Shown here piece by piece: positions 1-8,369 of a stretch of 64,000 bases of DNA. Numbering within the stretch: the first letter of the stretch is position 1; every line of letters begins with the position of its first letter. The notes below the pieces were generated by a model. It had not been told where the DNA came from and did not search any database. It saw only the letters and a list, made by a program, of their open reading frames with translations. The translations under genes and the position numbers were made by a program. Origin of the DNA: Planctomycetota bacterium (GTDB taxonomy: Bacteria; Planctomycetota; Phycisphaerae; Phycisphaerales; UBA1924); assembly GCA_018242605.1 (NCBI GenBank), contig JAFEBP010000007.1:1-64000 (forward strand), given 5' to 3'.

Positions 1-17
1 ACGGTTCCTGGGTCAGG

Positions 18-473
18 TCACTCCGGACACCCCACCCCCAACCCCAACCCCCTCCTGTCATACCCGCACCCGCGGCAATACCCAACCAGCGCTCGCCGTC
101 TCGCCAATATCTCTCCGCGCCACGCCGCAACGCGCACCGCCACCACGATCAAACACACAAACCACAGCGGCACGGCACAGAGCTTTACATCACGCCACCA
201 GATCAGCCGAAACCACCACTCCATGTTCCACGGCACCTTGACTGTTTGCAAACGCATGAACTCGAGATCCCCCCCTATCATTCTGATATCCGCGATCATG
301 TCCGGCGCATAGCTCACGCCAACCCGCCCGGCGACCGACCATACCTCCCAGTCTCCCGGCCCCACGTAGCAGATCCACCTCGTGCCGCTGATCCACCACA
401 GCACAGCGAGCGTCAACGCTGCCACCGGCCCACCCCACTTCACACACCCCTTCGCCACGCGTCCTGCTTTCAT
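18..473 (-). CDS. Small membrane protein with C-terminal zinc-ribbon remnant
   Basis: Hypothetical inner-membrane protein of 151 residues; function unknown. Two hydrophobic stretches are visible, roughly residues 14-30 (PVAALTLAVLWWIS) and 100-115 (LCAVPLWFVCLIVVAVRV), with a Trp-rich region between. The C-terminus reads YCRGCGYDRRGLGLGVGCPE, the CxxCGYDxRG...CPxCG ribbon common in planctomycete small membrane proteins, but the stop codon (TGA, 18-20) falls where the fourth Cys (TGC) is expected. The ATG at 473 was chosen because the upstream in-frame extension translates a 7-nt repeat and looks non-coding. Confidence is moderate: composition and the ribbon support it, but no family was identified. 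Confidence 0.55.
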   Translation of the reverse strand: MKAGRVAKGCVKWGGPVAALTLAVLWWISGTRWICYVGPGDWEVWSVAGRVGVSYAPDMIADIRMIGGDLEFMRLQTVKVPWNMEWWFRLIWWRDVKLCAVPLWFVCLIVVAVRVAAWRGEILARRRALVGYCRGCGYDRRGLGLGVGCPE

Positions 474-679
474 GGCCACATGATACAGCCGCCCCGCGGC
501 CGGCCGCACCACTCCCCGCGCGCACCCGCCCGCCCGACGCCAATCTCCTACCCAACGCCGCTGGTCCCCGGGCTTCACGTGTCCACTTGTGACCGCAGCC
601 GCAGCACACCGACCCAAAAACCGTGCGGTCAATCTTGGCGGAGCCATACACCCCGGCCAGCAAACAGTTGTCTTCCCCC

Positions 680-721
680 GATGCCTGATGCCCGATGCCC
701 GATGCCTGATGTCAGATGCCT
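680..721. repeat. Six tandem 7-nt units of GATGCCY type
   Basis: Six consecutive heptads: GATGCCT, GATGCCC, GATGCCC, GATGCCT, GATGTCA, GATGCCT, in perfect 7-nt register. It lies in the gap between the zinc-ribbon gene and the terminator of the YflT-like gene. The units differ by one base from the GATTCCC/GAATCCC heptads that bound the cassette at 57534-58006, so the sites may belong to one repeat family (inference). Confidence 0.85.
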
Positions 722-735
722 TCCGCTCTCCCGCC

Positions 736-776
736 AAAAAATGGAGTCACGCCGTCCTTTCCGGGCGGCGTGACTC
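736..776 (-). terminator. Rho-independent terminator of the YflT-like gene
   Basis: A perfect 11-bp inverted repeat (744-754 GAGTCACGCCG with 766-776) has an 11-nt loop. On the minus strand it is followed by a run of six U (positions 741-736). It lies 64 nt beyond the stop codon of the minus-strand gene 840-1439. Confidence 0.85.
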
Positions 777-839
777 ACTCCATCACTGACACACATGACA
801 ACGCGCAGTCCCTCCGAGAGGCCCATCCTGCGCGAGGGG

Positions 840-1439
840 TTAGAGTCCAATCCGATCGATCGGCACCGTGTCGCGGCGGGGAGTCGTGTAAATCTCAGGC
901 CGCGCGTCGGTCTTCTTGGCGTCCGGCGCACTCTTTTCCGAAGTTGAAGAGATATCCGTGGCGTGCGCATCCTCGAAGATCTTCTTGGCCCGCCCGACCT
1001 CCGCCGAGTCATCCGTATGCACGGAGATCAGGATGTTGCCGTCCTTGATCTTGCCTTCGTAACGCTTGGCCTCGATCTCCGGGATGCCCATCCCGATCAG
1101 CGCGCCCGTGATCCCTCCCGCCGCGGCCCCGACGGCCATGCCGCGCAGCGCCGCCATGATCGGGCCCGCCGCGATGAAAGGCCCAACCCCGGGAATCGCC
1201 AGCAGGCCGATCCCGGCCAGAAGCCCCAGCGCCCCGCCCGCAACGCCGCCGGCGCCCGCGCCGATGGTCGCGCCCTCAGGGGCTTTCGTGTTCTTCTCGT
1301 GCGCAAAGTCGCGAGTGCTCGACTTGTCCGGGAACAGGACCGAAATGTCGTTGTCGTTGAAGCCGGAGTTCTTGAGGCGCGACACAATGTCGCTGGCGAC
1401 GATCTGGGTCGGGGCGAAACAGAAGACTGCGGTGCTCAT
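840..1439 (-). CDS. YflT/GSP17M-like stress protein with glycine-zipper segment
   Basis: 199-residue protein. The first ~45 residues (start MSTAVFCFAPTQ, then DIVSRLKNSGFNDNDISVLFPD) match the fold of the heat/general stress YflT-type domain, in which a short sequence predicts how far a residue pair moves between two subunits. Residues ~55-125 are almost entirely Gly/Ala/Ile (GAGAGGVAGGALGLLAGIG), a glycine-zipper that could insert in membranes. A second small alpha/beta region follows (DGNILISVHTDD), then a charged tail. The next minus-strand gene upstream encodes a DUF892 ferritin-like protein; these two families often occur together in stress regulons. A strong terminator follows. The exact biochemical role is unknown. 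Confidence 0.8.
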   Translation of the reverse strand: MSTAVFCFAPTQIVASDIVSRLKNSGFNDNDISVLFPDKSSTRDFAHEKNTKAPEGATIGAGAGGVAGGALGLLAGIGLLAIPGVGPFIAAGPIMAALRGMAVGAAAGGITGALIGMGIPEIEAKRYEGKIKDGNILISVHTDDSAEVGRAKKIFEDAHATDISSTSEKSAPDAKKTDARPEIYTTPRRDTVPIDRIGL

Positions 1440-1587
1440 GGCAATGCTCCAAAATGGTGTGAAAGAAATACAACGTGTGCGTACAGGACCGATGCGTGGT
1501 GAACCGATCGCGTCCCTGCATGTCAGGGCTCACTGATCAGCGTCGCGAACTCAACGCACGCGGGTGCGTGTCATTCGCCCGTGTGAC

Positions 1588-2085
1588 TCACCCGACCGCC
1601 GCGGCGTCCGCATTCAGAACGCTCATCGCAAGGTCCGTGAGCGACGAATCGGCGCTCTTCTCCTCCGCCAGCGTCTTGTCAAGGTGCTTGACATCCGAAG
1701 TCCGCCCGAGCAGCGTCGCGAAGGTGCGCAGGCAGCCGTAGCACGCGATCTCGTAGTGCTCGATCTTCTGCGCGGCGCAGATCAACCCCGCATCCCGGAC
1801 ATCCCCTTCCTCAGTGTGCTCGATGAGTTCAGAACCTTCCTTGATCAGCCCCACCGTCGCCTCGCACACCTTCCGGCCCGCGCTCTTCTCCAGGTCGGCG
1901 AGAATGAGATCGAGCCGTTCGAGTTGTTGCTTGGTGATATCGAGATGCTCAGTGAACGCCTTCTTGAGATCGGCGTGCGCCGCGGCTTTCACCATCTTGG
2001 GCAGAGCCTTGATGATCTGCTGCTCGCTGCTGCGGCTGTCCTGAAGCTGATCCAGGTAGAGTTCGGCAAGTGTGGTGACTTTCAT
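1588..2085 (-). CDS. DUF892 (YciE/YciF-like) ferritin-like protein
   Basis: 165-residue all-helical protein starting MKVTTLAELYLDQLQDSRSSEQQ. The LYLDQLQDxxxxEQQIIKALPKM opening, an HADLKKAFTEHLDxTKQQ segment and IEHYEIACYGCLRTFA are the signature helices of the YciE/YciF/DUF892 family. Paired E and H residues in the helices would bind a di-metal centre as in ferritin-like proteins. Members are induced by osmotic and other stresses; the reaction is not established. The ATG at 2085 follows an AAGGAA ribosome-binding site at good spacing; a longer in-frame extension to 2394 lacks such support. It probably acts with the YflT-like protein encoded 148 bp downstream on the same strand. Confidence 0.9.
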   Translation of the reverse strand: MKVTTLAELYLDQLQDSRSSEQQIIKALPKMVKAAAHADLKKAFTEHLDITKQQLERLDLILADLEKSAGRKVCEATVGLIKEGSELIEHTEEGDVRDAGLICAAQKIEHYEIACYGCLRTFATLLGRTSDVKHLDKTLAEEKSADSSLTDLAMSVLNADAAAVG

Positions 2086-3413
2086 GACGTATTTCCTTGG
2101 TAACTGACGAAAGGTGGTGATGGAGAAGAAAACGCAGAACACTCTGACGGCTGACATGAACGTAGACCCGACCGACGATTCGGTGCATGCCGCCCGGGTC
2201 AACAGGAAGAGCGATACAAGACCGATCGGCACACCAGGCGCCCGCAGCAGTACCGCGGGACAAGCCTCGCCGGCTCGTGAACGCGAAAGAGCGCCCGCAG
2301 GCAGGCATTCCGCACGCCGCGCGGATGCGTCCGCAAGAGGCCCGCGTAAAGGGATGCAGACCGCCGTGTCATGGTGATGACCTTCCAAAAGCAACTGAAG
2401 TGAATCAATGGGCGCGATGTATCAGCCCCCGGGGCGTGGTCGTAGCCGGCACCCCGCGAAGTGCCGTTGACCGGGCCCGTCAGAGTGAACATACGACGGG
2501 TTCCACGCCGTGGAGACGCAAACTCGCAAAAACGAAACGAATGGAGAAAACTTCCTCGGTCGCCACCGACAAGCATCAAACACCATGTAAACGCAAACAC
2601 GGCCCCGCCAAGCCCCAAAACGTGCGTCAGAAACGCATAGCCCACGATGCCGCCCCGCAGAACTACGACCGCACCGGCATGCACGCCATCGCAAAGTTGC
2701 TGAACTCGTTTTCGCCGCTTGCTCCGCAACACGCCCGCGAACCGCCGCGGCTAGCTTCGTGCGCACACATCGCGCCTATCCAAACAAACTTGTTCCCGCC
2801 CGCGCTCCTCCCGCGTAATTGCCACCGGCCCCCGCTCTTTGACATCCCACCGCACCGCCACCTCGCGCTCGCCACCAAAAGTTCATCAGCGCGGCAACTC
2901 CCCGCACCGTCCATCCGCCCCCGCGCCGCCACGTCGCAATAACCCACCCTTCCTCACGCTCGCACGCACCACCAAAACTTCATCCGCACTCCCCGGGATT
3001 CGGCCCGTCATTCAGGCCCCACCCGCCGAATCCTCACACGCTCGGACCGCACGCAGCACCAAAACTTCATCGCACACCCCGGGAACTCACCTGGCGATAC
3101 CACCTTCTTTCATGACAACGAGCCCACACGGCCCCCATTCCGCGCACGCACGACCAAAACTTCATCCGCACCCCACCCCTACCTCCCTGCCCGTACCGAT
3201 TCCCGCCTACTGCGCTGCCCTCACACCACCAAAAGTTCATCTGCACGCTGACCCGCCGCCCGCTCCGGCCATTTCCCCATCTTCCGCACCCGGCCCCGCC
3301 TTCCGCACCGCGCACACGCCGCCAAAACTTCGTCCGCACCCGCCCCCCACCTCCCAGTGTTCCCCCCTATAACACCCGCCGCGCTCACCACACCAAAACT
3401 TCATCGCCCCCAG
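2086..3413. other. 1.3-kb gene-free interval
   Basis: No open frame here has convincing codon usage or family similarity. The first ~790 bases should hold the promoter of the DUF892 gene; no clear -35/-10 pair was identified. From about 2800 the plus strand becomes very rich in C and poor in G. From 2875 to 3405 it carries seven copies of a short motif (separate entry). The interval ends at the MFS transporter start codon. Confidence 0.7.
2875..3405 (+). repeat. Seven-copy array of the motif CCAAAACTTCATC
   Basis: The 13-bp core CCAAAA(C/G)TTC(A/G)TC begins at 2875, 2972, 3059, 3154, 3229, 3322 and 3393. Flanks are partly shared: CAC(C)AC before and CGCAC after. Unit-to-unit distances are 97, 87, 95, 75, 93 and 71 bp, so spacing is not fixed, and the intervening sequences are unrelated, C-rich and G-poor. 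The last copy ends 8 nt before the MFS start codon. Other copies are at 32383 and, imperfect, at 49143. The function is unknown; it could be a cluster of regulator sites or an RNA leader. Confidence 0.9.
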
Positions 3414-4628
3414 ATGCCTCCCCCCACCAAACTCCCCCGCGCTGTCATCCTCTTGGGCTGGGTCTCCTTCTTCGCGGACGTCTCGGGCGAGATGGTCTAT
3501 CCCCTCCTCCCCCTCTTCCTCGTCGGTGTCCTGGGAGCCTCAGCGCAATCGCTCGGCTGGGTCGAAGGTGTCGCCACCGCCGTCGTCGCACTCATGACCG
3601 CATGGGCCGGTTGGCGCAGCGACCGCCTCGTCCGCGGCATGCCCCGCCGCGTCCCTTGGATCCGCCTGGGCTACGGCCTCCCGATCCTCGGCAAGGCCCT
3701 TCTCGCCGGCGCCTTCGCCTGGCCCATGGTGCTCGCCGGCCGCACCGTCGACCGAGTCGGCAAAGGCCTGCGCTCCAGCCCGCGTGACGCCCTCATCGCC
3801 GATGCCGTCGAGAAGCCCGACCGCGGCCGCGCCTTCGGCTTCCACCGCGCCATGGACTCCGCCGGCGCAGTACTCGGCGTCGTTCTCTCAGCGGGACTGC
3901 TCTGGTGGCTCACCGGCTCGCCCGCCGGCGCTCCTTCAAACGCGCCGACTCACGAAGCCTGGGCCTTCCGAACCGTCTTCGCCATCGCCGCGGCGTTGGG
4001 ACTCATCTCCTGGTCCTTCACACTCTTCCTACGTGAAAACGCCCCGCCGCCAACCGCCCCGTCCGCGCCCGTAGCCACGCAACCCACCCGCCTCTCCCCG
4101 GCGTACTGGCGCACGCTCGCGCTCATGCTCGTCTTCGCGCTCGCCAACAGCAGCGATGCCTTCCTCCTCTTGCGTGCCCGCGAAGTCGGACTCTCCCCCT
4201 GGGCCGTCGTCCTGGCCTACGCCCTCTGCACGATTCTCTACACCCTCTTCTCCTACCCCGCCGGCATCATCAGCGACCGCCTCGGCCGCTGGCGCGTCAT
4301 CGCCGTCGGCTGGACGATCTACGCCGCCGTCTACACCGGCTTCGCATTCACCAACTCCTGGGGAATCTGGCCGCTCCTCGCGATCTACGGCATCTACCTC
4401 GCCCTCACCGACGGCGTCAGCAAAGCCCTCATCGCCGACCACGCCCCCAAGGACCGCCGCGGCACCGCCATGGGCCTCTTCTACATGATCAACGGATTGG
4501 TCACCCTCCTCGCAAGCGTCATCGCGGGCTTCGCCTGGGATTCCTGGGGACCTCGTGCCGTCTTCCTCATCGGCGCAGGTTTCGCCGCCGCCGCTGTACT
4601 GCTGATTCCCCTCCTCAAACGCCGCTGA
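3414..4628 (+). CDS. Major facilitator superfamily transporter
   Basis: 404-residue polytopic membrane protein. The opening LGWVSFFADVSGEMVYPLLPLFL and the loop RSDRLVRGMPRRVPW after the second helix are typical of MFS carriers of the type annotated as drug or organoarsenic efflux pumps (inference). The GRTVDRVGKGLRSSPRDALIADAV segment after helix 4 is also characteristic of that subgroup. About 12 helices are visible, with a central loop around residue 215. The ATG at 3414 was preferred because the upstream extension translates array repeats. The gene is preceded by the seven-copy motif array and converges on obg with a 3-bp gap. The substrate cannot be told. Confidence 0.88.
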   Translation: MPPPTKLPRAVILLGWVSFFADVSGEMVYPLLPLFLVGVLGASAQSLGWVEGVATAVVALMTAWAGWRSDRLVRGMPRRVPWIRLGYGLPILGKALLAGAFAWPMVLAGRTVDRVGKGLRSSPRDALIADAVEKPDRGRAFGFHRAMDSAGAVLGVVLSAGLLWWLTGSPAGAPSNAPTHEAWAFRTVFAIAAALGLISWSFTLFLRENAPPPTAPSAPVATQPTRLSPAYWRTLALMLVFALANSSDAFLLLRAREVGLSPWAVVLAYALCTILYTLFSYPAGIISDRLGRWRVIAVGWTIYAAVYTGFAFTNSWGIWPLLAIYGIYLALTDGVSKALIADHAPKDRRGTAMGLFYMINGLVTLLASVIAGFAWDSWGPRAVFLIGAGFAAAAVLLIPLLKRR

Positions 4629-4631
4629 AAC

Positions 4632-5669
4632 TCAGCTCTTCGCCCAACCGTCATCGGTCGCCACCGGGTGAAGTTCCTTCCACAGCCGCTCGAGCAGTTC
4701 CTTCAGACCCATCCGCGCCGCCCCGCTGATCGTCAGCACGTCCTTGTCCGCCCGCAACTTCAGCTCGCGGCAGAGTTTCTTGATCGCCGCCGCCCGCTCT
4801 TTCTCATCCGGGATCAAGTCCAGCTTGTTGAACACGATGATCTCTCGCTTCTCCGCCAGAGCCTCCGAGTGCCCCGCCAACTCCTGGCGGATCACGCGAT
4901 AGTTCTCCGCCGGGTCTGACCCGTCTTCCGGCACCAGATCGAGCAGATGCACCAGAATCCGCGTGCGTTCAATGTGCCGCAGGAAGTCGTGCCCAAGCCC
5001 CGCGCCCTGCGAAGCCCCCTCGATCAATCCCGGAATGTCCGCCAGCACCAGCCGCCGAGTGCCGTCCAACTCGGCCACGCCCAACTGCGGGCTCAGCGTC
5101 GTGAACGGATAGTTCGCGATCTTCGGCGTCGCCGAAGTCAGCGCCGCCAGCAGCGTGCTCTTGCCCGCGTTGGGCTTGCCCACGATGCCAACGTCCGCGA
5201 TCAGCTTTAGTTCCAGCCGGAGATTGAACTCCTCGCCCGGCGTCCCCGGATCCGCGCTCCGCGGCGTCTGATTCGTCGAAGTCTTGAAGTGCTCGTTGCC
5301 CCAGCCGCCCTTGCCGCCCTTGGCGATCACCACCCGATCGCCGGGCTTGAGATCGTGCACCAGTTGCTGCGTCACCGTGTTGAAGATCAGCGTGCCCGGC
5401 GGCAACTGGATGATCAGGTCCTTGCCCGCCAACCCGCTGCACTGCTTGCGCCCGCCGTTCTCGCCGTTCTGCGCCGCCCACAGCCGCTGATGCCGGAAGT
5501 CGTACAGCGTACTCATCCCTTCCTCGGCCTGCACGATCACGTTGCCGCCGTCGCCCCCGTTGCCCCCGTCGGGACCGCCCTTGGGCTCGTATTTCTCGCG
5601 GCGGAAGGAAACAGCACCCGCGCCGCCTGCGCCGGCGCGAACTGTGATGATGGCTTTATCGACGAACAC
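4632..5669 (-). CDS. obg: Obg family GTPase
   Basis: 345-residue ribosome-associated GTPase of late 50S assembly and stress control. Residues 1-~157 form the glycine-rich Obg domain (FVDKAIITVRAG, FRREKYEPKGGPDGG). The G domain follows: G1 GKPNAGKST, switch region with conserved NYPFTTLSPQLG, G3 DIPGLIEGA, G4 NKLD, G5 ISGAARMG. The C-terminal OCT domain of some members is absent and the protein ends soon after the G domain. The start is taken as GTG at 5669 because homologues begin FVDxAxIxVxAG there. A 30-residue in-frame extension to an upstream ATG at 5759 exists, and no good ribosome-binding site decides between them. Confidence 0.96.
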   Translation of the reverse strand: MFVDKAIITVRAGAGGAGAVSFRREKYEPKGGPDGGNGGDGGNVIVQAEEGMSTLYDFRHQRLWAAQNGENGGRKQCSGLAGKDLIIQLPPGTLIFNTVTQQLVHDLKPGDRVVIAKGGKGGWGNEHFKTSTNQTPRSADPGTPGEEFNLRLELKLIADVGIVGKPNAGKSTLLAALTSATPKIANYPFTTLSPQLGVAELDGTRRLVLADIPGLIEGASQGAGLGHDFLRHIERTRILVHLLDLVPEDGSDPAENYRVIRQELAGHSEALAEKREIIVFNKLDLIPDEKERAAAIKKLCRELKLRADKDVLTISGAARMGLKELLERLWKELHPVATDDGWAKS

Positions 5670-5824
5670 AGGAGGATGGTACTGGCCCCAGTCAGGAAGG
5701 CAATTCCCGTACGGAACTTTGTCGGGACTCTCCCATCCACCCCGCATCCGCATGACCAATCTCTAGCCACTCGAAGCGCACCCCGCGCATTGACTGTCGA
5801 ACCCCGACACCACCGGAGAACACC

Positions 5825-7006
5825 ATGAAACGCACGATTCTCATCGCTGCTCTGTCCGCCGCCGCGCTCACCACCGCCACTGGACTGCTCGTCGCCGGCC
5901 CGCTCAATCCGCCCGCGGGCTCGGTCGCGTCTTCCTACAAGACCCTGACCGAAGTAGAGCCACGCTCCGCGATCAGCAGCACGAACACACCCGGCTCCGC
6001 CGACGCCGAGTTCGTCATCTCTACCCGCGGTTCGTACTACCTCACCGCCAATATCACCGCCCATCCCGGCAAGTTCGGCATCAGGATCAACTGCAGCGAA
6101 GTGAACCTCGACCTCAACGGCTTCACCATCACCGGCGGCGTCTCCGGCGTCGCCGCTCCCGGCTACCCCAGCGGCATCGTCGTCCGCAACGGCACGATTC
6201 TCTACCCCACCGGCGTCGGCGTCGACCTCCGCGGCTGCTCCCAGAGCCGCGTCGAGCAAATCAATGTCGATAGCTACAACAACGCCGCCTCCGATTCAAT
6301 TTACGTCTCCGAGCACAGCGTGGTGACCGACTGCGAGGTCTACGGCGGCAGCGCGGGCATCGGCATCCACGCCGCGGACAGTTCCATCGTGGAACGCTGC
6401 ACCGTCGCATCTTGCGGATCGCACGGTTATGAACTCGGCGCTGCCTGCCGCGTACGAGATTGCACCGCCGCGTACTGCTCCGGCGACGGCTTCCACGTAA
6501 GCGGCGCCAACGGAACTATCACTGACTGCGTCGCATCGCAGTGCAGCCTGAACGGATTCGAATCAACCGATTCGTACGTCTTCCAGGGATGCACGACGTT
6601 TTGGAACTCGAACGCAGGCTTCAAGGTCGCCCCCCGCTCCACCGTCCGCGAGTGCACCGCCGATTCCAACACCCTCCAGGGGATCACCTGTCAGGGCCGC
6701 TGCGACATCATCGGCAACCAGGTGCGTGACAACGGCGCGGGCGGCGCCGCGGGCATCTGGGCCCAGGGCGACCGCAACCGAATCGACAACAACGACCTTT
6801 CCAACAACGGCTACGGCGTCTACATCTCGGGCGCGGCCAACCTTGTCGTCCGCAACCACTGCTCCGCGAACTCCACCAACTTCTACATCCCCGCCGGCAA
6901 CCACGTCGGTGTCATCCTGACCCCCACCACCACCGCCGCCCTGATCAACGGCAGCAGCGGTGGCGGACTTGGCACCTCAGACCCCAACGCGAACTTCGTG
7001 TACTGA
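5825..7006 (+). CDS. Exported right-handed parallel beta-helix protein (copy 1)
   Basis: 393 residues. A signal peptide is evident (MKRTILIAALSAAALTTATG, with LLVAGPL after). The remainder has the short repeating turns of a right-handed parallel beta-helix: LDLNGFTI, VVRNGTI, VTDCEVYG, VERCTVASCGSHGY, VRDCTAAYCSGDGF, IGNQVRDNGAGG, VVRNHCSANST. Such folds occur in pectate-lyase/NosD-type carbohydrate-binding or -degrading proteins, but no catalytic site is recognisable. The C-terminus is SDPNANFVY, nearly the same as in the next gene, which is a paralogue with matching N-terminal region (GPLxPPxGxxxxxxKTLxExEPR). Probably periplasmic or surface-located; function unknown. Confidence 0.88.
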   Translation: MKRTILIAALSAAALTTATGLLVAGPLNPPAGSVASSYKTLTEVEPRSAISSTNTPGSADAEFVISTRGSYYLTANITAHPGKFGIRINCSEVNLDLNGFTITGGVSGVAAPGYPSGIVVRNGTILYPTGVGVDLRGCSQSRVEQINVDSYNNAASDSIYVSEHSVVTDCEVYGGSAGIGIHAADSSIVERCTVASCGSHGYELGAACRVRDCTAAYCSGDGFHVSGANGTITDCVASQCSLNGFESTDSYVFQGCTTFWNSNAGFKVAPRSTVRECTADSNTLQGITCQGRCDIIGNQVRDNGAGGAAGIWAQGDRNRIDNNDLSNNGYGVYISGAANLVVRNHCSANSTNFYIPAGNHVGVILTPTTTAALINGSSGGGLGTSDPNANFVY

Positions 7007-7205
7007 CTTCCGAGTTTCTTCAGTCACGCCCACCACCGAACGGCTCTTCACCCGTGCTCGCTCTACGCGGCTCAACGGTGGGGAGCTGTTCTCGTCAAGC
7101 AGCCGCGTTTGTTTCGCGGTCGCCCATGGAAGCCGCGGAGATTTCTGACCAAATCGTGCGTGATTTTCGCATTGGCTGTCACACCCAACACAAACGGAGA
7201 ACGCC

Positions 7206-8354
7206 ATGAACCGCTCACACACTCTCACCCTCCTTTCCGTCGCATCGCTCGCCACCGCCACCGGCCTTCTGGTGGCCGGCCCGCTCGACCCGCCCCCCGG
7301 CGCGATCGCACCCACGATGAAGACGCTGTCGGAGATTGAACCGCGGATCGCCATCAACGCGATCAACACGCCGGGCGACGGCTCGTGGACCGCCACTCCC
7401 AGCATGTTCAAGATCTCCTCGCCCGGCTCGTACTACCTCACCGCCAACATCGTCACCGAAGCCGGCAAATCGGCGATCGAGATCGCTTCCGGCGATGTCA
7501 CCCTCGACCTCAACGGCTTCAGCATCGACGGCGCCGGCAGCGTCTTCCCGGCCATCCGCAGCACCGTCGCGGCACGCAACGTGACGATCCGCAACGGAAC
7601 TGTCCGGGGCAGCGGCGACGACGGTATCGACCTCAACGACGACGGTCAGATCACCGGCTCACTGATCGAGGGAATCAACGCCTCGCAGAATCTCCAAGCC
7701 GGGATACGCACGGGCTACAACGCGGTGGTGCGGAACTGCACCGCGTCAGGCAATGGCGGCAACGGGATCCGGCTCTCGGCCAACGGCGTCGCGGAATCCT
7801 GCACGGCCATACTCAACACGCTCAGCGGATTCAGCACCGGCATCGCCGCCACCGTCGTCAACTGTTCGGCGCGGGAGAACGGCGGCAGCGGCATCGCGGC
7901 GGGCGGCACCACCACGGTCCGCGACTGCAGCGTCTACTCCAACACCACCAACGGCATCGCCATCGGAACCGGCGGCACGGTCTCGGGCTGCACCATCGGT
8001 TCCAATGTCGGCGGCGGCATCTCGGCGTTGAGCGGGTGCGTCATCATCGGCAACACCTTGCGCAGCAACGGCACCGCCGGCACCGACGCCAACATCCTCT
8101 GCACCGGCCCCGACACTCGCATCGAGAGCAACAACTGCAGCCAAGGCTACCGCGGCATCCGCGTCTCAACGTCGGGCTGCGTCATCATCCGCAACACCGT
8201 CACCGCGGCCACGTTTCTCAACTGGGACATCGCCGCCAACAACATCTACGGCCCCATCATCGACAGAACCTCGCCCGCGAGCCCGACCGTCACAGCCAAC
8301 TCCGCGGCGGGAACAATGGGGTCGACCGATCCCAACGCGAACTTCACGTATTGA
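7206..8354 (+). CDS. Exported right-handed parallel beta-helix protein (copy 2)
   Basis: 382 residues, paralogue of the preceding gene. It has a signal peptide (MNRSHTLTLLSVASLATATG, then LLVAGPLDPP) and the same mature N-terminus: KTLSEIEPRIAI, SPGSYYLTANI, LDLNGFSID. Beta-helix rungs follow (VRNCTASGNGGNGI, VVNCSARENGGSGI, VRDCSVYSNTTNGI, VSGCTIGSNVGGGI, IGNTLRSNGT). It ends STDPNANFTY. The 199-bp gap after copy 1 includes the sequence ACACAAACGGAGAACGCC before the ATG, where GGAGA serves as ribosome-binding site. It converges on ftsI with a 15-bp gap. Tandem duplication followed by divergence is the simplest origin. Confidence 0.88.
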   Translation: MNRSHTLTLLSVASLATATGLLVAGPLDPPPGAIAPTMKTLSEIEPRIAINAINTPGDGSWTATPSMFKISSPGSYYLTANIVTEAGKSAIEIASGDVTLDLNGFSIDGAGSVFPAIRSTVAARNVTIRNGTVRGSGDDGIDLNDDGQITGSLIEGINASQNLQAGIRTGYNAVVRNCTASGNGGNGIRLSANGVAESCTAILNTLSGFSTGIAATVVNCSARENGGSGIAAGGTTTVRDCSVYSNTTNGIAIGTGGTVSGCTIGSNVGGGISALSGCVIIGNTLRSNGTAGTDANILCTGPDTRIESNNCSQGYRGIRVSTSGCVIIRNTVTAATFLNWDIAANNIYGPIIDRTSPASPTVTANSAAGTMGSTDPNANFTY

Positions 8355-8369
8355 ATGCGCTTGTCAGTT

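Noticed and set aside
2199..2732. Minus-strand open frame upstream of the DUF892 gene
   Set aside because: Cys/Arg-rich translation without family similarity, poor codon bias; looks like chance in GC-rich DNA.
3067..3339. Minus-strand open frame with three MKFW-like repeats
   Set aside because: Only three of seven motif copies share the frame; no ribosome-binding site; sequence is low complexity caused by the C-rich strand.
2875..3405. CRISPR array
   Set aside because: The repeat core is only 13 bp and varies, distances between copies range from 71 to 97 bp, and no cas gene is near.
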